A DNA stretch of 64,000 nucleotides. It comes from Thermothelomyces thermophilus ATCC 42464 (Eukaryota > Ascomycota > Sordariomycetes > Sordariales > Chaetomiaceae). Below the pieces are notes generated by a model. The model made no database searches. It was not told the origin of the DNA and saw nothing but the letters and a program-made list of their open reading frames with translations. The DNA is taken from positions 5,022,001 to 5,086,000 of the forward strand of contig NC_016473.1 in the NCBI RefSeq assembly GCF_000226095.1, written 5' to 3'. Position numbers and translations under genes: made by a program. This document shows, piece after piece, positions 32,489 to 43,949 of the stretch. Numbering within the stretch: position 1 is the first letter of the stretch; each line of letters opens with the position of its first letter.

Positions 32489-33673
32489 ATGTCGAAACCG
32501 GACAACCTCCCCGAGATGGAATACCGGTTCCTGGGGCGGTCGGGACTTCAGGTTTCGGCCATCTCCCTCGGCGGTTGGCTTACCTACGGCGGGCACGTCG
32601 ACCGCGAGGGGACATTTGCCTGCATGAAGGCCGCATATGACTGTGGCATTAATTTCTTTGACTGCGCCGAGACGTATGCCGACGGCGAGTCTGAAAAAGT
32701 CATGGGTGAGGCCATCAAGAAGTTTGGCTGGAAGAGGAACGACATTGTCATCTCTACCAAGGCACGGCACGCCCGCCAACCCTTCCCTCCCATCCTCGAC
32801 TTGACTCTGCTAACATCCCGTTCTCGGCAGCTTTACTGGGGCGACGCTTTCAGCGACCGGAAAGTCAACAACCGTGGGTTGTCACGAAAGCACATCATCG
32901 AGGGCATGAACCAGTCTCTCGAGAGACTCCAGCTGGAGTATGTCGACCTGATCTACGCTCACCGCCCCGACAGGCACACGCCCATGGAGGAGACGGTGCG
33001 CGCCTTCAACCACCTGATCAACACGGGTAAGGCGCTGTACTGGGGGACCTCGGAGTGGAACGCGGATGAGATTGCTCAGGCGTGGCGGTACGCCGACAAG
33101 CTGGGTCTGATTGGGCCCGTGATGGGTATGGTCCACCAATACCTGGGCTCGCACCCCGGGAGATAGCCAATCCGGTACGGAGTAGCTAACAGTTAAATAG
33201 AACAACCACGGTACAACATGTTGGAGCGAGTCCAGGTTGAGAGGGAGTACGCGCACCTGTACCGCGAGGTCGGCCTAGGTTTGACCGTCTTCTCGCCCAT
33301 GCGGCAAGGCATTTTGTCGGGCAAGTACAAAAACGGGATCCCGGACAACTCTCGCTTCGCGCAGACGAAGGTCGAGTTCATCGCCGGGTTCTGGAAGCAA
33401 ACGGGCAAGGCCGAGTTCCAGGCCATGGCCGACACGGTCAGCAAGCTGGAGCCGATCGCCGAGAGGCTGGGCATCAAGCAGAGCGTGCTGGCCCTGGCGT
33501 GGGTGTTGGCCAACCCCAACGTCAGCTCGGCCATCACCGGCGCCAGCAGCCCGGAGCAGGTCTATGAGAACGTCGAGGCGGTGCGGGCGTATAAGAAGCT
33601 GACGCCCGAGATCATGAAGGAAATTGATGACATCCTCAACAACAAGCCGCCGTCGGTGACGATGAGGTACTAA
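32489..33673 (+). CDS. aldo-keto reductase, Kv-channel beta-subunit-like (AKR6)
   Basis: NADPH-dependent aldo-keto reductase of the AKR6 group, often annotated in fungi as voltage-gated potassium channel beta subunit. The exons are 32489-32761, 32831-33125 and 33201-33673, giving 346 residues, the usual length. The catalytic tetrad is visible as D58, Y63, K91 and H135 (FFDCAETYADG, ISTK, YAHRPDRHT). The NADPH-binding region (SPMRQGILSGKY, then SSAITGASSPEQV) is complete. Intron 1 (32762-32830) begins with GC, ends CAG, has a GCTAAC branch point, is 69 bp and stop-free, and starts immediately after K91. Intron 2 contains TACGGAGTA. Its physiological substrate or a true channel role is unknown. 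Confidence 0.9.
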
Positions 33674-34158
33674 GGAGAGGAGAAGAAATGGGCTAGGAAA
33701 ACCCGGATGAACGGTTATGTAACAGACTCTAGTGTGCGTGCAACCACACCACCATTAGCATCTATAGTATGGTGGTGGTACCAGAACTTTTGATAACCGA
33801 TTCGTACCACATCAGGCGATTTCGCGCATGTGCTTGTGGCAGTCCACCGCACAGGAAGGGTCCATTGCCGATCTGGTGGAACGACTTGCCCTGGCCCTGC
33901 TGTGCACGGGTGGTCCCTGGGCACGTCTGATTGGCCCCAAGTTAGTGATCCCTGCTAATTAACTGCCCACGGATGGCCCCGCCCCCCTGCTGCAACCGCC
34001 ACGCGTTAAGTGCGGTAGTTCCAGGGCGGTGAATTATTTCGACCGGGAAGCTTGCTTGGGGGTCGTAACTCTACCTACCTTAATTCATACGGCGCTGTTG
34101 CTTGTTTCGACTTTCCCCAAGTCAGCTGCCCGTCGAAACTCGGAAGCTATCGATCACC
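33674..34158. other. intergenic region
   Basis: This is 0.5 kb holding the 3' flank of the reductase and the promoter of the desaturase. No gene or distinct motif. Confidence 0.6.
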
Positions 34159-35526
34159 ATGGCCCGCCCGGCGACAGAACCGACTAACGGCGTCTCCAAG
34201 CGGAAGGGGGGCGCTAATGGCAACGCCGCCTCGAGCGGTGCAGCGGCTGCAGAGGCGCAGGTCGACGATGCAACTTACAAGGACTTCTTCTGGACCTACA
34301 CCGAGGAACCACATCGGACGAGGCGAATGGCCATCATCAAGGCCCATCCGGAGGTGAGTGCGTCTAAAGCATGGGATTCCGCGACATACCATGGTCGAGA
34401 GAGGAAAAAAAGAAAAAAGAAAAAAGAAAACAAAACCCCAAACTGACCAGCAACCTTTGCTTACCAAGGTTACCAAACTGTGCGGCCCCGAACCCTTGAC
34501 CAAATACGTCGTTGCCGGCGTCGTCGGCCTCCAGCTGCTGCTCGCCCACCTCTTGCGCGACACTCCTTTCTGGTCATGGAAGTTCTGGGCCGTGGCCTAC
34601 GTCTTCGGCGCTACCTCGAACCAAAACCTGTTCTTGGCCATCCACGAGATCTCCCACAACCTCGCCTTCCGGTCGCCCTTAGCCAACCGGCTGTTCGCCA
34701 TCTTTGCCAACCTTCCCATCGGGGTTCCCTACAGCGCTTCCTTCCGGGTAACGCCTCAGCCCCATTCATCATCCGACTGTTCGAAGAAGTCAGAACACTA
34801 ACCTTAGCATGCCTCTCCTCCGTTCAGCCGTACCACCTCACGCACCACAAGTCCCTCGGCGTCGACGGCCTCGACACGGACCTGCCGACCGCCCTCGAGG
34901 CCGTCTTTCTCGACTCCATCCTCGGCAAGGCCTTCTTCTGTACCTTCCAAATCTTCTTCTACGCCATCCGACCAGTGACGGTTTACCGCGTGCCCTTCAC
35001 CTGGGTGCACTGGGTCAACCTGGCCGTGCAGCTGGCTTTCGACTACGCGCTGGTCCGCCTCGCGCCGGGCATCTTCTCCGCCCAGTCGCTTCTCTACCTG
35101 CTCCTCTCCTCCTTCCTGGCCGGGTCCCTGCACCCGACGGCCGGCCACTTCATTGCCGAGCACTACGTCTACGAGAAGGTCACGCCCGAGGCCCGCCAGC
35201 CGGCCAACCGCATCCCCATCCCGGAGACCTTCAGCTACTACGGCCCGCTCAACCTGGTGACGTACAACGTCGGCCTGCACAACGAGCACCACGACTTCCC
35301 CGCCATCCCCTGGACCCGCCTGCCCAAGCTGCGCGAGATAGCCGACGAGTTCTACGCCGACCTGCCCTACCACCGCAGCTGGTCCTACGTCATCTGGCGC
35401 TTCATCTTTGACGACCAGGTAGGCCTGCGGTGCCGCGTCAAGAGGAAGCAGGGAGGCAGGGTGGTGGGCGGCGGCACGGCCGTGGCCAAGGTGGCGGACT
35501 GGAAGGAGGATGAAGTCCAGGCCTGA
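34159..35526 (+). CDS. DES1: sphingolipid delta-4 desaturase (DES1 / Dsd1)
   Basis: ER membrane enzyme that introduces the delta-4 double bond into the long-chain base of ceramide, feeding glucosylceramide synthesis in fungi. The exons are 34159-34353, 34469-34747 and 34828-35526, giving 390 residues. An N-terminal DES domain (DFFWTYTEEPHRTRRMAIIKAHPE) is followed by membrane helices and the three diiron His boxes: HEISH at 124-128, HLTHH at 161-165 and HNEHH at 309-313. The second box begins two residues into exon 3. The in-frame upstream sequence has no ATG, so the start at 34159 is preferred. The N-terminus (residues 6-36) is low-complexity. Confidence 0.95.
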
Positions 35527-36818
35527 GAGGTGACGACGGGTAGGCATCGGAAGATTAAAAAAAAAAAAAGGTATTTAGAGGGATTAGTTACAGCGCCCTC
35601 CTTGTAGAATTAATAACGTTTGGGTATCCGAGTGAGATTACTGTACCGCGCGGGGTTTGTCGCGGATAGACTTTGGTAATGAGATAGGCACAATCTACGA
35701 TGCTTTGAGGGCGAGAACCTCGGCCCGTGTATGTATAGCGAATCACCTTATACGAGCAAACCATAACAGGACTGCATACCTCTATGTATACACGTAGCTG
35801 CGACGTCTGGCAACTGGAGCTAAAGCGTACAAATGAAGATGGACAGCGACAGAACAACTCGAGCTCTTCGTTTCCCATGCTAAGCTCTATATCGTTAAAC
35901 CCGTGGACGTTTTAAGGCTCTGTGTGTCCGAGACATAAGAAAACCAACGTGACTAAAGGGCGATAAACATGGTGAAGAACAAGATACAAGGACAAATCAG
36001 GCAAGGGAGGCCGAGAGAAACGGGCTACTTCGAATATTTGAAATACGAATAAATAATTAATTAATAAATAAAGAGGGAGAATAAGTGGGAATCAAGTCCT
36101 AAACCCAAGCATCATCATCGTGACTGGGCCCCGAGGCAGTTGTATACATTAAGAAGAGAGAAAGCCGCCATGTACAAATTCGCCGTTTGGCTCCGACACT
36201 TTGAAACTCGCCCCTTATGCCTGTATCGCAACCAAGTATGGAAGAGAAAGAAGGGGGTAAAACAAAGGGCATCGGCATGAGGGAATCGCTTCTTTCTCTG
36301 GAACGGGGTCTCGCAGTATGTAAGTCTCTTTCGTGCCTGAGCCTATCCGTATAATATCGACCACCCATCGAACCCGGGAAACGCCCAATAGAACAAAGAA
36401 ACAGCAGAAAGTCAGCCTCCCAGGGTGTTCTTTCTTTTTTTCTTTCCACGGAAACGAAAATGGGAAAGACAAGAAAACCAAAAAAAAAAAAAAAAAAAAG
36501 AAAGAAAGAAAGAAAGAAAGAAGGAAAGGATGTTGGTCCGTAAAATCATGCCACGCCATGCACGCTTCAATCAATTCATCCAGGGTGCAGAACACGCTCC
36601 GAATCAACACACCTCCAACCCCTCCCCCCCAAAAAAACCCATTCCAAAAAGATGCGAAACCGACTCGGTAAACGTCTCGACAAGGGAAATGGGTATGCGT
36701 CGCTGGAACGCAGGGGTACAGAAGAGAGTATGACCCCGCTATTTTTGAAAACACAGAAAAACAAAAAAAATTAAAAGGGGATAAGATAAGGGGAAGAAGA
36801 GAGAAAAGGTGGCTCGAT
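35527..36818. other. convergent 1.3 kb region with A-rich repeat
   Basis: This lies between the 3' ends of the desaturase and VAC7. A long A tract followed by GAAA units is at about 36480-36522. No coding frame is supported on either strand. Confidence 0.55.
36480..36522. repeat. poly-A / GAAA microsatellite
   Basis: A uniform A run merges into a GAAA tetranucleotide repeat. It lies downstream of the VAC7 stop codon, where it would be T-rich in the transcript. Confidence 0.85.
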
Positions 36819-39722
36819 CTACGGCTTAGCAGCAGAGATGGTCACTTCGCTCCCTCCCTTGTCAGATGGGAGAGGAGCAGGAGTTCCGTCGGTCCCGTTG
36901 GGTCTCAGACCCGGCGGATCGTTCGCGGCGTTCGGTTTGACCGTCGTCTTGCCCGATATGGTCGCGGTCCGCACCCGTTGGCTCAGCGGCAGCGTGTATT
37001 TGAGCACGCCCTTGAGGATGAGCTGGAACTCGTCTTCCATGATGCGCTCCCAGCGCTCCTGGCCGCCGTATGTGCCGTTGCCCGGGCTCTTGAGGCGCAC
37101 CTCACCGGTCGAGTACGAGATGCCCTTGTGGAAGAAGGAGCCCTCGAACGAGAGGGCGCTGTCGAAGCCCGTGATGGTGCCGAGGCGCATGTTGGGCGCC
37201 GAATCGTCGGGCGGTGACTGGTCCGGCTCAACCGTCAACGCTTGCGTTGCCGTGTCCCACCCGTCGCCGTCTGGTGTGCGCGGAGGTGGTGGCCCGATCT
37301 CACCCGGGTGGGTGTGGCGCCACCATTCCGAGTCGGTCATGGCGTGCGGCGACTTTGCAAAGACTTCGATGTCGGCAGAGTCGACGACCACGACGACGAC
37401 GTTGGGATTGTGCGCCTTGATGGTAAGGTCGAGCATCAGCTCCTGCTGGCTGGCTACGACGTGGTCCATGGAGACGAGCTGGATGTCGGTCAGAGGTTGG
37501 GACGTGGCGAACATGAACCCGATGACGCCGGATACGACGAGCAAGAGCATGACGGTCAGGACGAGGCAGCTAGCGAACCGGTTGAGCACCGAGGGCGCAG
37601 AGCGGTGGTACGTCTGCGCTTCGATGGACCGTAACGAATGTCCTCCTCTCCGTCCCCTGCCCGAGCGTAATGATCGTACCGTTCCAGAACCAATGAGTGG
37701 TGTCGTCTCGTCGTCGGCGCCGGTCGTGGTGTCGTCGAAATCGTACCCGGGCGACAGGTGCGTCCCTCGCTTGCCATTTGCCCCATATGCGCCGCGGTTG
37801 GCGAAGCGAGGGCTTGGAGGCGTCGACGACTGACGAGAGTTCGGGTTCCCTGCAGCGAGGGAGGAGCCGAACGGGCCGTGCTCGGCAAACAGAGACGGGT
37901 GGCCGTTGCCGCCCCCGTTGCGACCCCAGCGACCAAAGTGGTGGTGATGACGGGCCGTTCCGCGGGCAGACCCGGTGTTGCTCCGACCGGTGCCCCTGCC
38001 ATCGTCGTCGGCATAGCCGCTATCGCTGGGGCCGTTTGTGGTAGACGAGTTCACGAACTTCATACTCTTCTTGACCGTGACCGCGGGACCGGAGCTCTCC
38101 ATGACGGCGTGAATGGAGCGCATGCCTGGGCGGTCGATTTGGCTCGCCATCGAGGTGGCGCTGGGCGTCCGCGAGTGAAACCGCATGGGTCGGTCGCGGC
38201 CATCTGGGGGGTTAGAGTCGTAGACAAACGTCTCGTCCGAGTCGGACGAGTTCGCTTCCTCGACGGCGCTCGCCACCTTGGCTTCGAAGATATCCGCCTT
38301 GGACGACGCTAAGCGATGCCTTGTTAGTAAGCTGCTCATCTGGTGCACGACCATGCTCTGCCTGCGGGGGTGAGTTTGACGAGAGTGACTTTCTCCTTCG
38401 TCGGGGTGGCATGTTGTGGCGGGCGAAACCCACTGCTCAGTCCATGAGAAGACTGATCCCATTGACTGGTAGTGGCGCAACCGGGGCAGTAGTGGAACAG
38501 CTGGACTCGGTGGCTCACCATTGCCGGCCGCTACGGTGGGTTGCTTCCGCGTCGGCCTCTTCTTTTCCTTCTTTGGTCGTATCGTTTCTGTGCTCCCCTT
38601 TGTGCGTAGGCTCACGCTTGAACCTTGAGCTCCCGAGCTCGGCACGAGCGGGGCTTGCGGAATCGATGTCACCGTCTCCGTCTCGACCGTCATGCTCTGC
38701 AACGACGCCTCGCCCGTCTTGGTTTTGGTGACACCCTGCTTGATACATGTGCTCGATTGCCTGGTCGTCAGCGGCGGCGCGCTGGCCGCTCCGCTCCGAC
38801 GCGAAGCCTTCATGTTGTCCGTCTCACTCCCGCTATCGCCCGCGCTTGTTCTGCCCTCCGCGTTCGGGGCGAGCCCAAGACCTACCGAGTCTGCCTGTGG
38901 CGTTTCCGAAACCATGCTGTCGTCAAGCTTCTCCTGTATCGACTCGCCCGGCCCCCGCGGCGATCCTATCGGGCTGACTTCCTGGACAGTCTCGAGGGTC
39001 GACGAGCTTCCCCCTCCACCCCGCGCCGGTGTCCTCGTGCCTATGGCTATGTGAAGATCTTCGGCATCAGTGTCGGATGGGAGGTCCGCAGGAGGCTGCT
39101 GCTGCTGCTGCTGCTGCTGAGACGTCGGCGGAGTGGCGCGCTGAACGTTAATCAGAGGCGTTTCCGGTTCTGGCCTTCTCGGTAATCCCGTGTTCGGCTT
39201 GTGGAGGATGGGCGGTGGAGATCGTAACCTCGGAGACACGGGCCATCTGGGCGACTCTCGCAGGTGTTCCATCGTCGTGGGCGACTTGACGGGCGCGCCC
39301 GCATTCGAGCTCAGGTCTGACGCGGACGGGAGGAGCGTAGGGGTGTTGGCGGAAGACAGTGTCTTGGCTCCGGGTGCGGGCGCAGGATTGGGTTGTTGTT
39401 TGGCAGATCGCGTGGGACTGAGATCCTGCTGACTGTTCTTCCTTGACCGGATTCCCGAGTGCGCCGACGAAGTGCGCGAGGTCGTCGTCCGTGACAGCGG
39501 TCTGGTCGGCGAGGGCTCGCGTGATGCGAGAGGCGATGGCGCGGCAGACGACGAGGTGGACGTGGCGGACGCCTGGGATGTGAACTTGGAAGGGCCCGAC
39601 TCGGTCATTGGGGTTATTGTCGCCGTGCTGGCAGACGATTCGCGGGAGTACGTGGGGTTCGCACTCTGACTGCCACCAGGGGCTACCGACGACCCGGCCG
39701 GTACGTTTGGTGACTTGTCCAT
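36819..39722 (-). CDS. VAC7: vacuolar segregation protein Vac7, regulator of Fab1 PI3P 5-kinase
   Basis: Vacuole membrane protein that activates Fab1/PIKfyve with Vac14 and so controls PI(3,5)P2. The exons are 38519-39722 and 36819-38308, giving 897 residues. The N-terminal 600 residues are Ser/Thr/Pro-rich and disordered, with a short Gln run. A conserved block ASSKADIFEAKVASAVEEANSSDSDETFVYDSNPPD follows the intron. One membrane segment (about residues 645-668, SCLVLTVMLLLVVSGVIGF) precedes a lumenal LEA-like domain, as in the Vac7 family. The 210-bp intron (38309-38518) has a perfect TACTAAC branch point. It is stop-free and in frame, so an unspliced reading gives 967 residues, but removing it restores the conserved NASSKADIF junction. 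The sequence upstream of 39722 is open but lacks ATG. Confidence 0.88.
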   Translation of the reverse strand: MDKSPNVPAGSSVAPGGSQSANPTYSRESSASTATITPMTESGPSKFTSQASATSTSSSAAPSPLASREPSPTRPLSRTTTSRTSSAHSGIRSRKNSQQDLSPTRSAKQQPNPAPAPGAKTLSSANTPTLLPSASDLSSNAGAPVKSPTTMEHLRESPRWPVSPRLRSPPPILHKPNTGLPRRPEPETPLINVQRATPPTSQQQQQQQQPPADLPSDTDAEDLHIAIGTRTPARGGGGSSSTLETVQEVSPIGSPRGPGESIQEKLDDSMVSETPQADSVGLGLAPNAEGRTSAGDSGSETDNMKASRRSGAASAPPLTTRQSSTCIKQGVTKTKTGEASLQSMTVETETVTSIPQAPLVPSSGAQGSSVSLRTKGSTETIRPKKEKKRPTRKQPTVAAGNGEPPSPAVPLLPRLRHYQSMGSVFSWTEQWVSPATTCHPDEGESHSRQTHPRRQSMVVHQMSSLLTRHRLASSKADIFEAKVASAVEEANSSDSDETFVYDSNPPDGRDRPMRFHSRTPSATSMASQIDRPGMRSIHAVMESSGPAVTVKKSMKFVNSSTTNGPSDSGYADDDGRGTGRSNTGSARGTARHHHHFGRWGRNGGGNGHPSLFAEHGPFGSSLAAGNPNSRQSSTPPSPRFANRGAYGANGKRGTHLSPGYDFDDTTTGADDETTPLIGSGTVRSLRSGRGRRGGHSLRSIEAQTYHRSAPSVLNRFASCLVLTVMLLLVVSGVIGFMFATSQPLTDIQLVSMDHVVASQQELMLDLTIKAHNPNVVVVVVDSADIEVFAKSPHAMTDSEWWRHTHPGEIGPPPPRTPDGDGWDTATQALTVEPDQSPPDDSAPNMRLGTITGFDSALSFEGSFFHKGISYSTGEVRLKSPGNGTYGGQERWERIMEDEFQLILKGVLKYTLPLSQRVRTATISGKTTVKPNAANDPPGLRPNGTDGTPAPLPSDKGGSEVTISAAKP

Positions 39723-42700
39723 GTCTGCATGCGAGCGATGGTGCTGGCTGGGCCGGATGATGAGAGGGAAGAAATGGGGGCTCGATCCGGGCCACACATT
39801 CCACGCCTAGCCGTCGCGGGTTGAATCCGGGCCAACTCCGCCGGGCCAGCGAATCATCACAGCCCGCCCAACCTGCAACGGAAACTGTCGTGGGCGCGGG
39901 AGAGGGCGATCAGTAATTTTGGGGCTGGCGTGTGCGTATACTATACTATATCGTGTGTTGTGCGACACCGTCTCGACGTGGGCGGTGCTCGTGCAAGCCC
40001 GTTCGTTGTTGCTCTGGGCTTCTCGCACTCGCACTGCGGGATTGACAGAGGACCGGCGGGATCAGGAGACGCTCATTTGTTGACAAGACCAGGCAGCTGT
40101 TTTGTTGACTGGACAGGGTCGGCCGACGCGGGATTCGATGTGTGGTGGGCGATGGAGCACGGGAAATGGGTTGGATGATGTCGTTCGTTGGCCACGGTTC
40201 AAGAGCGCCCACACAAGCTTTGGCTCAATTGTCTTGCACGGCACAGCAAGCAGTGGGGAAATTGTACTGGGTCTGCCCACACCGTTTTGGGTCTGCACAC
40301 TTGAAACCGGCCAAAACGGCACTCAACACGCCAAAACCGAGAACCGTTTGATGCTTATGCACCACTGTGCACATCCGCTACTCGTTTGCCACCCGGAAAG
40401 CCGTTCCGAACCTTGGCACCTCTTCCATCTCCTCTCGTTTTCTTGCACGTCCGTACTAGTAGTTACACGTATCATTGGGAGCTCTGGGGCTAGAGTTCGT
40501 TCTCCTTAGCGACCGTGATGGTACTGCCTTGAAACGCCTCAAAGCAATGCGTAACGGAGGACTTGCTCCACCTACCGGACCGCTGGATCTCACTGGTACC
40601 TGACGGTGGCACAGTATGAACGTTACAGTAGGGATAACTACCCGATGCCCAGAGGCGCAGAGATTATCTGAAGTGGTGGCCAACAAATTGCTCTTGTGAT
40701 GTGGCCCAATGCCTGATTGACGACGTGTGGTACGAAGATGGTCTGACTTAGCTAGCTTCGCTGAGCAATCATCAGTCTACACATTGTTACAGTGTACTTA
40801 GACGGGACGCTCGTGGTATATTGTACAGGTGATCGAGTTAAGTACCCTCGACGAAGCGCCGTCTCACCGCAAGTCCTGGTTCCCTTGCGAACGAGCCCAT
40901 GGCTCCACTTTCTTCGCTTCCAGAAATTCTTCCCCGCTGATTCCGAACAGCTGGTGACGCACGGAGTTGATGAAATCTGCTTCATCGTGACGGCGTCAGG
41001 ACCGGGTCTTCTCCTGGATTCTTGTCAGCCTGTAGACCACCCCGCGTGGCATCCACGAAGAGTGATTAGGTGCGATGCAGCAGGTTCTGAACAGCAGTAA
41101 TGACGACATTTCGGGTTATCAATTTGAAGGAAGCGTGGGATGAATGTGGACGACGACCAAGTGTGCCATCCGCGAGACTTTTTTCAGCCTCTCACAAGTG
41201 GCCAAGTGGACGGGTGGCTTAGCGAAGCGAGTGTAACAACGTGCCACAGACCGGCAGTTTTGGGTGTCATTTACCACCGCTGTAGTTTCGCTGGCAGAAC
41301 GGTGAAGGCCGCCGGGGACGGGAAAAAAAGGTCGAGAGGTATCAAGTCAGCAGTGCTGCCTGATATCTGGCTTAGTGTAGTTGTGTGTCTCATTCCGGTA
41401 AATGTTGGTAATCATGATAATGTGAATTCATGATGGGATCCGCCCCTCCGTCGTTCCGCCTCCGTCTGGAAAATCGGGAGGACAAGAACGGTCCCGGCAG
41501 GGGCCGAAGCGACCCCGCTGCCGCGCCGCCCTTGACCAATGCAAGGGACAAGTTCATCATCTCACAGGGGCAACAAACTGCCATGATCGATCCCAAAAAC
41601 AAACTCGTCCGTTCTTGGCCCTTGCGTTCTCCAAGTACTGTACAGCACACTACGGAGGTACAAACAAAAAAAAAAGCCGCACGCTATTCTACCTAGTGTA
41701 GCTACCTTGCTTCGTACTGTGTTTACCCCACGGCACCGTTAGTTTCAAGTGGCTCTACTAGTGTAACAGGCAGGCAGAGAGATGGTGAGAGCGTTTGTGC
41801 GGGTTCCGCAAACCGCGCGACTCGGTTCGAGCCCTACCATGCATGGTACCAACGGCTGTGTGACACGTGGTGCGGGTGAGAATCGAGAATTCTTTCCCTG
41901 CGCTTGGCCCCCAATGGCACTGCATTGGTTGAAGACTCACATCTACCCAATTTGGACGTGAAAGCGGGCTCGGCTATTCCAACAAGGTTTCATGAAGTGC
42001 TACACAATCACGAAAAGACACTGGGATTGTAGCGCGTACTTGGAATATGATGCTCCGCGAATGCATGTAAGGTCGTTACGTATATACTTTAATATATGGA
42101 GGTACCTGATGTACAGTCCATACATAGGTAATAGGGCTGGGTTGGGATGTCTCGGGGCGCTCCTGCCCGCTCTCATTTTGGGATGAGCAGCCGCCAGGCG
42201 GCATAGCTGCTTTCCTAGCGGCACCCATTAACTATTACTACAGTAGACACTGCTACTCAAATCATCGCCCATTCGATCGCCGCTCATCCCGACCAGCTTT
42301 GGCCCTGCGCAGGAACCCGCGCGTTTCACTCGCTCGGCGCCGCTAAGATGCAGCAGCAGGTCACCTGGGCTGAGCCCGTGCCGTTCCTTCAGCCCCAACT
42401 GAAAAAGCCGCCGATGATGCTGCCTCGATCGCCCTTCCTCCCACCCCCCGCTGCAGTGAGATCGATGAACATGGGCTTGTTATCGCTGCTGACGGGCCGA
42501 TGAGCGTTTTCAACCACAGGACGCCGCTGACAAAAGGATATTGCATCCTAAAAGCCCTGGGAAGCCGCGGCCCCCCACGGCCGATTTTGTCTCGTTGACT
42601 CAAGAAGACCTCCCTCTCGAACTTTGCGCTGATGGTGTGCCCTGCTCGGAGCTTGGAGAAGATGAAAATCGACGCAGCTGAGTGTGTCACACACCCTTTG

Positions 42701-43949
42701 CTAAATTTAGGTTGAGAAGAGTGTTGCGGCGAAAGGCTGCTTTGTGCCGACTTCCTGCGGTCTTGGGTAGCGAGCTCCCTCCTCCGTCACCGAGCGCCGC
42801 TGTTTTCGCGTATCCTAAGTCACGCCGCAGGTAAGGACTTGCCGAGAAAGGCAGCTTTCGGAATCGCAGCTTCAAGACTACACTACGGACGTACACTGAC
42901 TGCTACATCGAGAGCCAAAAGCCTCGATCGCCGTATGGCAGAACACACTCTGGCATGGCGCCCAAGACCTAACTCTTCGAGTTCCAAGTCGCTTAGACTC
43001 AGTTCGACAATCTCGCGGTGTCTTCTCAAATCTCGCCGAGGAGGTTTTGTTAAACTTGCCTGTGAGCTCTCAGTCTTTGTACCTAGTTCGATATAAGCTG
43101 CCAGCTCGGACCTCTCATTATCAAGTAGCATATTGACTGAATTTTATATCACTCTCGAGCGTACAACGACGCCGTCCATCATACAGCTGGCTCGATGTCT
43201 CTTTGTGGTGGGGGTTTGAGATGTGGCGAGTCTCATTCAGGGGTCAGTTGTAAATGAGCGTCCCACCTCGCATGGCTGTAATGATCTCGACCTGAACTCC
43301 CTCCAACGACTTCCTGGCAGCCGGCACCTCGGCAAGGATGACAAGGATGCAGACTCAGCATGCACACTGGACGGAGCAGCCAAAGCTTTCCACGTACTCT
43401 CCGTTCTTGAATTCAACCTTACCTATCGACTCGGAGAGAAGTAACAGAGTGAGTTGCCAAAGATATCGATCTATCCTATCCATGACATCGTCGTATATAT
43501 CCTATGTAGTGGGTCGGTACACATCAATCAATCATTCATGCCTCGGAGAAGCATACATCAGCGCATTACCGGACAAGGCCGCTCCAACCAGAGACAACAA
43601 GAGGAAAGTAAGACAGGTTTATGGAGGAAGAACATGAAAAAGGCCAGGAAAAAGGAAAGACGTGGAGCACGGGACGTGCCGTGAGAGAGACCATGCCCGG
43701 ATGGAAGTGAGTTAAGGAGCTCGCGAGAGGTAGCTGGCTAGGCGACCGACCATGCGTGCCTCCCAACATTCCATATCTCATCCTCCACCCAGCTGTGCTC
43801 AACTCAACCAGCCACCCTCGGGAAAGCCCGCTCCGTTCCCGAAACCACCAGAACATCAATCGTCACACAGGTATCTATCGATATCTACCTGACCAGCCAA
43901 ACATATCAGTCGTAGGGCGTCAAGTATAAAAAAAAAAAAAAGGCATGCC
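39723..43949. other. 4.2 kb gene-free region
   Basis: This is the longest gap in the window, upstream of VAC7 and downstream of the coiled-coil gene. Many short frames occur on both strands but none is convincing. A stretch at 42360-42690 reads openly on both strands with moderately protein-like composition and may be a decayed coding fragment. A sequence near 41780-41850 resembles parts of a tRNA but does not fold as one. VAC7 regulatory DNA must lie at the left side. Confidence 0.45.

Noticed and set aside
6342-35526. Possible secondary-metabolite or lipid gene cluster (synthetase, methyltransferase, desaturase, reductase)
   Set aside because: No polyketide synthase, peptide synthetase, terpene cyclase, transporter or cluster-type regulator is present. 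The genes are dispersed among housekeeping genes and each fits a primary-metabolism family.
41775-41855. Possible tRNA gene (GGTTCGAGCCC B-box-like sequence)
   Set aside because: The upstream part forms a long hairpin rather than D and anticodon arms, and T-stem and acceptor pairing fail. Treated as a chance match.
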